From Chamaecrista fasciculata (Eukaryota > Streptophyta > Magnoliopsida > Fabales > Fabaceae): a DNA stretch of 64,000 bases. The translations under genes were made by a program, and so were the position numbers. Each line of letters starts with the position of its first letter. Within the stretch, counting starts at the first letter, position 1. The notes under the pieces are model-generated. The model was not told the DNA's origin. It made no database searches and saw nothing but the letters and a program-made list of their open reading frames with translations. Location: assembly GCA_003254925.1 (NCBI GenBank), contig QANZ01023366.1:846-64845 (forward strand). Direction: 5' to 3'. Of this stretch, positions 31,782-42,639 are shown piece by piece.

Positions 31782-33681
31782 ATGGATTCTCAGAACGATG
31801 CTGTTGCTGTGGCTGCTGCTGCTGCAAAAGGAAAGGCTGTGAGGAGGAACAATGAAGGCATGCACGATGATCATACCATGCGGATGGAAGGAGAAGAAGT
31901 GGTGGGTGAGCACGAACGTGTCCCTCGCAGGGAGCAAGGACAGGCTAGTGATGCAGTTGGTGAGCATGGACGCGTTCTTCATAGGGAGCAAGGCCAAGGC
32001 AGTGCCGGTGATGAAGCTGCCAGCGAGCATGTGGTGGTTTCGCCGACATTGTTGGAGACCATACTTAACAACCAGAGGACTATGCATGAGTTTATGCTCA
32101 CACTGATGAGAGGGCGTTCTTCTCAGCCTCCACAAAACCCAGAAGCAGAGGAGACACACGGAACCCAGGAGCAGGAGAGGATTACGGAGGAACTATTTCC
32201 AAATCCTCCTACCCGCCGCAGAAGTTCAATTACAAGAACGGAGGATGCTGATGATGTCCAAGAGGCGAGAGCTAAAACGCCCAGAGTCACCCCTCAGGCA
32301 GATAATGAGTACGTGACCAAAGAAGATTTGAAGAAGTTGCTGGACTCGAAGAAGCAGATGATTGTTGCAGACATCGATTTCCGGCCACCATACCCTCAAT
32401 GGGTAGCTATGAAGTCATACCCCACTGGATGCACGCCGCCCAAGTTTCGCAAATTTGATGGGAAAACCAGACATGCTAGGGAACACGTTATGTGCTTCAT
32501 TGATGATCTTGGTATCTTCGGCCAAGACAAGGAGCTGCGACTCAGGGAATTTTCGAAGTCGCTCACGGGGAAAGCTTACACTTGGTATAGCAAACTTGCT
32601 CCGGAGTCAATTCCTTCTTGGGAGGAGATGGTGACGGCTTTCTGTGGAAAATTCTTGGAGTCTCATCCAATCGTACACATCATGGACCTCGGCAGAGTCT
32701 AGCAGTGTGCCAATGAGGATGCAGTGACATTTGTCAAGAGGTACCGAGACCTAGCAGTAGAATGCAAGGAGCCAATGGCATAAGCGGACTTGGTGTATGG
32801 GTGCGTTTCCAATATGAGCAGCAGTGTAAGGTTGTTCCTTGAACAGGCGAATATCACGACCTTCTCGGAGCTCATTGAGAGAGCCAAGAAGACAGTTTCA
32901 TCAATCCGTAAAGTGAATAAAGTGACGAGTAAGAGTGAAGGGGTTCCCCTCATGACCGTAGCAGCTGTAGAGGATCAACAACCCAAGCCTTCTAGCCGCC
33001 ATGGAGTAGGACAATACAACCAGGTACCTCCGCCAACCACCTATGATAAGAAGGAAACCAGACCGCCTACATGGAGAGGAAGGCCACCGCCTCCTTACCC
33101 CTGCTCAATGGAAGATGTGTATGCTTTGCTAGAAGTTTGGGTAAAAGATGGTCACGTACAGTTACCGCAGGTGAGGCGCCATGTTACTGAGGCAGAAAGG
33201 AAGAGTGGGTGCTTTTGCGTATACCATCAGAGTACTACTCATACCACGGAAGATTGTTATACGCTAAGGCAAATTTTCCAGAAACATTATAGAAACGGGG
33301 AGTTTGAAGCCACGGTCCAGACCCAGCCTCTCCCGGCACATACCGTGTTAGGAGCAGGGCCTTTGAGGATTGAAGGAGTACAGGAAATAGAGGAAGTGGA
33401 GGCCCCAGTAGAAGACGATCATGTGATTGTGGTGAAGGGACTCGTGAAGTCTACCAACTTCAGGGCTTTCTTTGACCTTTTAGAGTTTGATGAGGAAGCG
33501 AAGACTCAAGCCGCTTTGGCAATAGCAGAGATAGCGAGCAATCAGGGTGGCAGTTGCTGTGCCGTATCCACAGGAGTGCGAAAGGCCGCAAAGGCTCATC
33601 AGTCTGCGATAGTCTTTAAAGATGCGGAGCGAGTTCGAGAAAGTGGAAATCATAATAAGCCTTTGTATGTGGAGGCTGAAG
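31782..33681 (+). mobile_element. Element B2: gag region joined to the LTR at 30328 (partial, broken)
   Basis: The same gag as B1 (MDSQNDAV start), then a downstream part with a CCHC-like segment (CVYHQSTTHTTEDC). It is cut off at the N at 33682. It is nearly identical to 45177-43280 on the other strand and shares B3's disabling differences, so B2 and B3 derive from one copy. It has about two or three breaks. There is no pol. Confidence 0.85.
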
Positions 33682-33682
33682 N

Positions 33683-34317
33683 CTTCTTCGTGCTTGACCA
33701 CGATCGCTTTGAGTAAGCAAGGTAAGGACTTAGTCTTTAGTAAATGAAGTGATGTTCTTTTGAGCTCAAACCTTCCCGCCTTGCTTGCCAAGATACCCCA
33801 CGTCACCCTTCCGTATCAACTCCTTTGAGTTGGCGGTTACCTTGTGTCCACGTCATCCTTTCCATCAAACCCGTAAGCTGACAACTACCTCACCTCCATT
33901 TTTCCACTTTCCCACGTCTTACGTCCCACCTTCTCCATTTGCCCACTCTCCGTATTTTACGGAACCATGTTCCCCATGTTCCTATTGATGCTCCACGCTC
34001 AGCATCACCCTTCAGCAATAACCGTCACTGTTAGTCACCCCTATAAATAGCCCCCTTACCCTTCAAACGGGAGGTTGAACTTTTCTGAGTCGGAAACACA
34101 GAGATATCCCATTTGAGCTCTTACGAACATACTCTCATTTACTTTTGCACTAATTTCTCTTGTCTTACCGGTGCTTGTTCTTAGCGCTTTACTTCTTCCC
34201 TAACGAGAACTTCCCAAGAGTTATTCCATCATCTTGTTTAATTGTTGTCATTTACTTATGTGATATTTTATTGCTGTTCATCTGTTGTTTTCCTGTGATT
34301 CATCTATTGTTGCTCTT
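33683..34317 (+). repeat. Partial LTR of the second Tat family
   Basis: Matches the central and right part of the LTR at 30328, with the TATA box at 34042-34049. At diagnostic positions it agrees more with the B1 LTR than with B2. It begins right after an N and stops matching near 34317. Confidence 0.85.
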
Positions 34318-34447
34318 GACATCCTGAAGCTCTTTGCTCAGCAGGAATATCTCTTTGTTTACTGTCCGAAGGACGGATTGACTTGACATCCTGAAGCTCT
34401 TTGCTCAGCAGGAATATCTCTTTCTTTACTGTCCGAAGGACGGATTA
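34317..34447. repeat. Tandem duplication, 67-bp unit, two copies
   Basis: 'atcctgaagctctttgctca' starts at 34321 and again at 34388. Each copy ends with 'tactgtccgaaggacggatt', a motif also found near 30228 (inverted) and 38705. Confidence 0.85.
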
Positions 34448-34608
34448 AATAATTATAGGAGGCTTAGCTCAAAGGCCCCCAGATAAACGCTAAGTAACAC
34501 TCTTAATGTAAAAGGCATGAATAGCAAGACTTGTATTTATTTTTTTTTATTTATATATTTTTTTTTTTGCTAAAATGTAGAACATATATACGATAGACTC
34601 GTCTTGAA

Positions 34609-35095
34609 TAGAAGTACGTAAAGGAACCTATCTTAACTCACACGAGCTAGATATATGTATATTGAATAAAAAGAAAGGAATTAACATATTCATTTACTGT
34701 GCGCATATCTTTGTTACATGTCTCCAAGTTAAAGCATAATTAGTAGCACGCATATCTAATTCCTATAATATCTCTACACAATCCTAACCATATTTTGAAC
34801 TTGGACTAAAAACAAACTCTTTTCCTTTTTTTTTTATATAGCAATTTCATTAACGTGTATGTATAAATATATATATACNTAGAAGTACGTAAAGGAGACC
34901 TATCTTAACTCACACGAGCTAGATATATGTATATTGAATAAAAAGAAAGGAATTAACATATTCATTTACTGTGCACATATCTTTGTTACATGTCTCCAAG
35001 TTAAAGCATAATTAGTAGCACACATATCTAATTCCTATAATATCTCTACACAATCCTAACCATATTTTGAACTTGGACTAAAAACAAACACAATC
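34609..35095. repeat. Direct repeat of about 210 bp around an N
   Basis: The stretch from 34609 (tagaagtacgtaaagg, tatcttaactcacacgagct) recurs from 34880 with a few differences. The N at 34879 lies exactly before the second copy. Either a local duplication or an assembly seam would give this. Confidence 0.8.
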
Positions 35096-35302
35096 CTTTT
35101 TTTTTTATATACCCATATTCTAAATCTTTTCAAAGTTGAAATTTTACTTGATTCTAAATCTAAACAAACAAATGATCAATCAACTAAATATCTTATCAAA
35201 TCTGTTTTAACATTTGAATTCGGATCCAACTTGAGAGCTTATATCAATTAATAAATAAGAGCATTAATAATGGAATAAATAGGCTTCCTATTTCAACGTC
35301 TC

Positions 35303-38300
35303 ATGCACCCTAAGCGTGCCACGAACTTGGAGGTGAATCATTTCGAAGCAACGGGGAGATTTCCGCCAGGTGCTGGAACGAGCCGAGGTGATGCCGATGA
35401 TACGGGGTACGCGCCGAGATTCAACAAAGAACATACGCTGAGGTCTAGCCAGCTTAGGGGCTCGGAGACAGGGGGAGTTGATCGCGGCACGGGGCCTAGG
35501 ATGCCTCGATCTTCAGGGACTAGGAGTGCCGAGGGCGTTTCCCAAAAAAGCGTGGACCACATTCCGAGGCAGTGGAGTCCTCGCGACGCCGAGACTGATA
35601 GCGATGCTGAAGGCATGGATGCCGACACAAGGGAGGATGGCAATGATGCTTACATTAAAGATTCCGACAGCTCTAACACACCCTTCTCCGTCGTTGACAC
35701 GTCAATCCCTCATATGGCTCCATTCCGCGAAAACGTTAGAATCCTTCCAGCAGTCGCGCCCCCCTTGTCCGACTGCAAAAATGTACTCAACGCATTCCTG
35801 AAGACTCGCTTCTCCTTGAAAACAAAGGAAGACAGCAGGCTCAGGGATCCTCCAACTATCGCCGGGGAGAGTGACAAGTGGATAATGACAACCATCTTAG
35901 GTGCCGCGATTGCTAAAGGCGACGTCCTTCCCAGCAAGGTCAGAATCGCCACCAAAGCCGAACCCACCAAAGGCTGGTCAACGTGGGTACCAACAGTGTC
36001 AAAGGACAAAGAGCAGAGAGATATTCTAGATGAAGTCGGCATCTTGGGAGCCATTCAGATCTCAGCCAAGTTCCATGTTTCCCGCAACGATAACGATTTA
36101 GGCTTTCTCATTCAACGGTGGAGCACTATATCTCACACCTTCTTTGATAATTGGGGGGAATTCACTCCCAAATTAGAGGATGTGCACGTGCTATTGAGGT
36201 TGCCTACTCTTGGGGACTTTGATGTTACCTCATCCCAAGCTCTGCCTTCTTCAGTGACCGGGGTTGCTAAAGCTTTGAAGGAGTCTCCCAAGACCAATTA
36301 CCCCGGGTGGATAAAGCGCTTCTTCGGGACTGTTAATAAATAAGGCACCGTGGCAGAAAAGGGGTCCATGGCCAAGAGTCCCTTAGTTCTCCCGGCTTTA
36401 ATATCTTTTTGGCTGGATCGATATGTGTTCCCAGGTCCCCCTCAGGACAGCATTCATCCGGCCATGTTTACACTTGCTGCTCTTCTTGCTTCCGGCCGCA
36501 GGCTTCCACTAGCTCCCCTTTACCTTGGGACGCTATACTCTCGGTTAGACCAGTTATGCCTACAGACAACGGCCTCGTCAGGACGATATACGGTGAACTC
36601 CTATGCAGACATCGCTTTCCTCCAAGTATTCCTTTTCGAAAGATTCAAAAGTTATGGCCCTTCTCGCTTGAAAAGTGACGCGAGTTCCGTGCGTTATTGG
36701 GCAAGGATGTGGGAAACCGGCCGGCGAAAGCTTCCACTGAAAGACGAATTGGACCAAGACGACCTCTTCATAGCTCGTCCCTATACCGCCAAGCACGATG
36801 GGTATGAGCACTTCAACGCCTTTTACAAGGCTATGACAGCAGGTAGAGCGGCAGATGGCGGAAGCAGAGAATCCCTCCAAGACTTTTGGAAGGTATGCTT
36901 ATATCCGTGCACTTTCCCTTCTTTCATCACTTTGGATGTATGCTGGAAGATGAGAGCTCAAATGGTGAGTGCGACATACAACCCTCAACGAGTAGCTCGC
37001 CAGCTAGGCTTTGACCAAGGGGTCTGCGGACTGGTACGTCCCTCATTTGTCAAGGATACCAGCTCATGGCTAACTTTTAATAAGTTCCCTCAAAGGCGCA
37101 TCAACTTGATAGATCGTGATTTTCATGCCTCTGCTACCTACCTTGGATCCCCTGGTCAGTCGTGGGCAAGAAACTGGGTAGACAAGAAGAAAGAATTGAC
37201 ATCATATCTTAAGGAGAGAGGCCCACAAATGGCTATACCTCCCATCCTTATGATGGACACTCTTTATTACTGCTCTCGGAGCACAAACGCCGCCAAGGAC
37301 TCTCCGCCTTCTAAAAGGAAAAGAGACCCTTCTTCTAGCCCGACACCGGCTCCTCAAAAGAAGACGGCAAGTGCAAAACAGAAGTCCCCTCCTCCTTCAT
37401 CACCTGTTCAGGTATCTCCTCCTTCGTTTAATCTTTATGCTTCTGTGACCACTTGTATGATTTGTTAACAAATGTATTCTTACACCTTTCACGCTATTTT
37501 TTTTTAGGAATCTATCAATCCGGACCAACCAAGTGCTCCAAATATTCCGATAGATGCTGACTTTCCTCCTTCCTCATCTTCAAAGCCCCAAGAAAGATCT
37601 ATCAATCGAATTGATAAGACCGCGCCTCCGGAAGCTTTACAGGCCCCCACTGTTCTTGATGATAGAATCAACGATGCGGACATGGGTCAGCCTCTTCCTT
37701 TAAGTACAGAGTTATCTAAAGGTTAAAACTCCTCCTTTATTTTTAAAACGCCTTAGATTGAACTTTCTTATTTATTATTTTTTTTTTGATCCTATACTCT
37801 CTTGGCTCTCACAGAATCTTCAACAAAGACCGAAGTTATTTGTGGGATCGAATCGTCAGAGGAAAATCCCCCTCCTCAACGTGCTTCTTTGAAGAGTCCT
37901 TTAGGGACTTCTGACATGGATTCCGAGACAGTTTCTCAATGGATGCAAGATGTGACTCATTCTTTGAGCGAGAACGAGAAGACGTTGTTAAAGAAAGTTC
38001 TGCTCGAGCATCGGAACTTGATGGATACACCTTCTACTTGGGACCCTAAGATGATTGAAGATTCTTTCAGAGTTCTGAGTGGCTTGCTTGTCATGCTGGC
38101 AAATACTACCTCGTCAACTATGAACAGAGAGTCAAAAGAGAAGATGGATATTCATGTTAGCCTCCTGGAAGTTTACAAATTTGATGGTCCTTTCCTATCT
38201 ATCTTAAAGGAATCTATTTCAAAAGCATGGGAACGTCATTTGGGAGTTGAAACCGTTCAGGAAAGAGACAGGAAGTTGGACGCCGAAATACGTGAGTTGG

Positions 38301-38446
38301 ACGCCCAACTACAAGAATTAAACGCCCAAGTGCAGGAGTTAAATGACAAGATACTGGAGTTGAACACCAAGATGCAAGAAAAGAGGAGTGAGTCGCAGGC
38401 TATTAAGGATGATGGGAAGGATGAATCTCCCATATTCTTCATCTAG
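35303..38446 (+). CDS. Antisense extra gene of element B3: PMD protein with coiled coil (sister of 26240-29399)
   Basis: Nearly the same protein as the B1 copy: acidic linker, PMD region with LIQRWSTISHTFFDNWGEFTPKLEDVHVLLRLPTLGDFD, KRKRDPSSSPTPAPQKK, and coiled-coil heptads near 38270-38390. The N-terminal start differs from B1 and lacks the ARTKQT segment. The GT-AG gaps (near 37411-37507 and 37724-37814) are kept. AATAAA follows at 38558-38563. The B1 copy is the better-preserved one; this copy carries at least one break. Confidence 0.68.
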
Positions 38447-38557
38447 TCTTCTTTGAAATCCTATGTTTTGGAACTCGAGTGTCTTAAGAGTACTTTTATT
38501 TTGTTTTTGTTTTTTTTTTGACACGGAAGCGCATGTATGCTATGCTCATTTAATCAT

Positions 38558-38563
38558 AATAAA
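38558..38563 (+). terminator. AATAAA signal after the antisense gene (B3)
   Basis: Lies 112 bases after the end of the coiled-coil frame and is followed by a T-run, matching the arrangement in B1. Confidence 0.5.
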
Positions 38564-38903
38564 GTTTTTTTTTATTATAATTGTCTCCATTATCCCATTG
38601 AGTCTTCTCAGACATAGTATGAACATGTAGGCCCCCTGCACATGTATATGGAGAGGCTTTCGACCCATGTACATGTGCATTAAGAGCATGACTTAGGCTT
38701 TTGGGTTACTGTCCGATGGACGGGTTCTTAGAGTATTTTAATTACACTCATTGTAATACAAAGACATATAAGAGGGCTGAGTAATTGAAGCTTTCAATGG
38801 TTTGAATAGTACTTGCATTAATAATGAAATAGGCGCTCTAACGGCGCTGATCAACAAAGCTGAGCTCCCTAAGTTAAAAAAAGAAAAATTCTAAATAAAT
38901 AAC
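38564..38903. other. Spacer between pol and the antisense gene of B3
   Basis: Holds, on the minus strand, the motif 'catatacatgtgcagggggc' (about 38626-38648), like the polypurine tract before the LTR at 30328. About 60 bp away lies the short hairpin-like 'ccgtccatcggacagtaa'. No gene. Confidence 0.55.
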
Positions 38904-41900
38904 TCAAGGGTAAAACTTCTTAACAAACTTAAAATTGACAGGAGCTGTCTCCTTGCCAAATTTCGGGTTTTCTAAAATGCAGTACCCACTGGTTGAGACC
39001 CTTTTCACTGTAAAGGGGCCCTCCCACTTGGGCGTGAATTTGGCGGCGTGGATTCCCTTCATGACGTGGTCGGCGGCTCTCAAGACTAAATCACCTTCTT
39101 GAAACATACGGGGACGCACCAACCTCTCATAGGCTTTAATCATCCTCCTTTGATATACAAAGTGATGCCAGCGTGCTCTATCATGTCGTTCATCTAAGCC
39201 TTCCAGGTCTGCCTCCCTCCTGTGCTCACGCTCTGAGTCTTCAGCAAGTACCATCCGAGCTGAAGGAACAGCAATCTCTGCTGGCAAGACGGCATCAGCC
39301 CCATAGACTAAGGAGAAAGGCGTTGCTTGAGTAGGGCCCCTCTTGGATGTTCTATTAGCCCATAATGTCAAAGGCAGATACTCGCTCCAGTCACAAGGAG
39401 AGTCTTGAACCATCCTACTCAAAATCCTCAAGAGGGACTTGTTGGTGGCCTCTGCTTGGCCGTTGCCTTTAGGATAATAAGGACTAGACTTATCAAGGAT
39501 GATGTTGAATTGAACTAACATGTCATCCACAACCTTATTGACAAAAGGCGTGCCGTTGTCAGAGAGAATCCTCTTGGGTAAGCCGAATCTGCATATGATA
39601 TTTTCCTTAATGAAGGTGGCCACGGCCTCACCGTTAGCTTTCTTAAGAGAAACAGCCTCTACCCACTTCGAAAAGAGATCTGTGGCCGCCAGAATCCACA
39701 TCTTCCCTCTAGAGTTTGGACTTATGGGTCCAATGAGATCAAACGCCCAAGTGTGGAAGGGCCAAGGAGTCGACAACGCATGCAATTCTACTGCAGGAGC
39801 GTGAATGGAATCAGCCAACTTTTGACATGGTAGACAGCGTCTGACGAAGCCAAGGGCGTCAGTCTCCATAGTAGGCCAGTAATAGCCTAACCTCATCAAC
39901 TCCTCATAAAGCTTCCTAGCTCCCTGATGCTCTCCGCAAGCGCCTTGATGTATCTCCGTCAACAGAGTTTCTTTGTCTACCTCAGGGACACAACGCATGG
40001 GCTGTCCTCGCAAGCTTTTTCTAAATAATTCGTTCTTCTCGATAAAGAATCTAGCAACTCTCCTCTTCACAATAGACGCCTCTTTCATATCCAAGGGAAG
40101 AGTCCCATCTCTGAGATATTCCATGTAGGGTCGTCTCCAATCCCCTTGAATGCTTACGAAGTGAACATGCACCATCTCAGCATCCTCGCGGCAAATAGGA
40201 CACTCTGCCTGGAGACGATCACAATCCTCCTTCATACTTGGCCAATAGAAGCCAAGTCTCTGCATTCGCCTATAAATGCTGGGCCCTTCCAAGCCACACA
40301 TGCTCTCGTGTAACTCAAGCATCCTGTTTCTCCCTTCAAGCAATGAAACACATCTCATCAACAAGCCGTCGGAACTTTTCTTATAAAGCTTCTCCTCCAA
40401 GAGATAAAACTCCTTCAAAGTGGCTAAGTCTGAAGACCTTGGGGATTTCAATTTACGGATAATATCTTGACGCCAACCACCATCCTCCACATCGTGACAA
40501 GGGAGGTGAAGGACGCTACAAGGTTGCATTCTCTTAGCTATAGCGAAGGTCTTCACCTGGTCTCCATCTAAATGAACCTTGGCTCCAAACGAAGCTAAGG
40601 CATCCGCTTGTCTATTTTCAGCTCATGGGACATGCTGAAATTTAAAGCTCTTGAAAGCCCTAGCCAAACTGAGAACACGCTCCCTGTAAGAGGCTAAAGA
40701 AGGCTCCTTGACTCCGAACTGACCAGTGACTTGCTTTACCACCAAATTAGAGTCTCCTTTGATAAGAATGTGCTCAATGCCCATCTCTTGTGCTATAGAG
40801 AGCCCCAAGACCAAGGCTTCATACTCCACTTCGTTGTTGGTACAAGTGAATGTTAACTTATACGAGAGAGGGATAGACTTACCCTCCGGACTTGTCAGCA
40901 CTATGCCGGCACCACCCTCAGGTTGGGAAGGGGATCCATCAAAGTGAAGAACCCATGGCCTGGCCTCTTCACACATAGCAACTTCAGGAAGGCCCCCCGG
41001 TAAGCTATCATCAATGGGTTCATGATTCTCGGCGGGGAAAATAGCCAAAAGGTCTGCAAGCGCTTGACTCCTGATTGCTTTTGGTAACATTGGCACAATG
41101 TCAAATTCTCCAATAATAAGAGCCCACCTGGTTAGTCTCCCTGACATTATCGGCCTCTTGATAAGGAAGCGGATAGGATCTGACTTGGTCATCAAATGAA
41201 TTGAGTGAGCCAAGAAATAGTGTCTGAACTTCTGGGTGGCATATACCAGCGCCAAACAATGGTTCTCCAAGGCGGGGTACTTCATTTCTGCGCCTTTGAT
41301 GAGACGAGACAAGTAATAAATAGGCTTCTCGACACCACCTACTTCTTGTGCCAAAAGAGCCCCTATAGACCTCTCGGTAGAAGTCAAATAAAGAAGCATG
41401 GGTTTCCCAAGGATAGGCAGTGACATCATGCGAGTTGCCGCAATAACTTCCTTGATCTTCTCAAAATTTGGTTGCTCCACCTCTTCCCATTTGAAGGTAG
41501 ATCCCTTCTTCAGAAGATATTGGAATGGACTAATAAGCTCGAATAAGGCAGGTACGAAACGCCTTATGTACGACAACCTTCCAACGAGTGTTCTGACTTC
41601 ATCCCTATTGCTTGGGCTCCTCATCTCCAAGATTGCTTTCACCTTGTTTTCATCTACACTGATGCCATCCTTATGCACTTTAAATCCAAGAAACCTCCCC
41701 GACGAAACACCAAAAGCGCACTTGAGTGGGTTCAACTTCAGCTGGTATCTCCTACACCTTTGAAAGACTTTCCACAATGTCATCCACATAATCTTCTATG
41801 ATGTCATGTATCATGTCATGAAAGATTGCCGTCATAGCACGCTGATATGTGGCTCCCGCATTCTTGAGTCCAAAAGGCATAACAGTGTAGTAAAAGTTCC

Positions 41901-42624
41901 CCACTGGCGTTCGAAAGGCAGTCTTCTCTGCATCTCCCCGTGCCATCTTAATCTGATTATAACCGCTAAATCCGTCCATGAAAGAAAATCGTTCGTGACC
42001 AGCGGTTGAGTCTACCAACGTATCAATGTTAGGCAGCGGGAAGTCATCCTTTGGGCAAGCTCTATTCAGATCTCGAAAATCCACACAACACTGAATCTGC
42101 CCGTTCTTCTTCTTAACTGGGACCACATTTGCAAGCCAACTGGGATGCTCTATGGGTTTAATGAACCCGGCCTTCAACAACTTTTCTACTTCCGTTTTAA
42201 TCTTAGTCTCGATCTCTATATTAAACTTCCTCGGAGCTTGCTTCACAGGCTTCATGAGTGGGTCAACTACCAATCTATGAGATATCAGGGCAGGACTTAG
42301 CCCCGGCATTTCGTGATACTCCCATGCAAAAACATCTTTGAATTCTTTCAACACCTGGATCATCTCCTCCTTCTCTTCTTTGGCCAATGATTTGTTAATG
42401 AATACTGGCCTGGGATTCTCTTCGCTAGAGCTAAGGTGAACTTGCTCTAACTCCTCTTCTAGGTGCTTGGGACCATCCTGCATAGTTCGTGGCGCCTCTT
42501 CTACCTTGAGCTTCACTTCCTCCTTTTCAGTACGAGCTTCTACATTCAAAGCTTCTTCATAGGGAATGATAGGGCGCCTTCTCAACTGCCTCTTCTCTTT
42601 CCTGGTCAAACGTGGTCCCTCCAC
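38904..42624 (-). mobile_element. pol region of element B3
   Basis: Reverse transcriptase motifs CCVDFRDLNRACPKDDFPLP, MPFGLKNAGATYQRAM and YVDDIV lie near 41.8-42.2 kb. The connection/RNase H region (YYLSRLIKGAEMKYPALE) and the archaeal-type RNase H (VLHFDGSPSQPEGGAG, NNEVEYEALVLGLS, KGDSNLVVKQV) lie near 40.6-41.4 kb. The integrase zinc finger and DDE core (WAFDLIGPISPNSRGK, LSDNGTPF, YPKGNGQAEATNK) lie near 39.2-40.0 kb. The end is a GPFTVKRV-type domain. Broken by a few changes. Confidence 0.88.
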
Positions 42625-42639
42625 CTCATTCTCTTGGCG

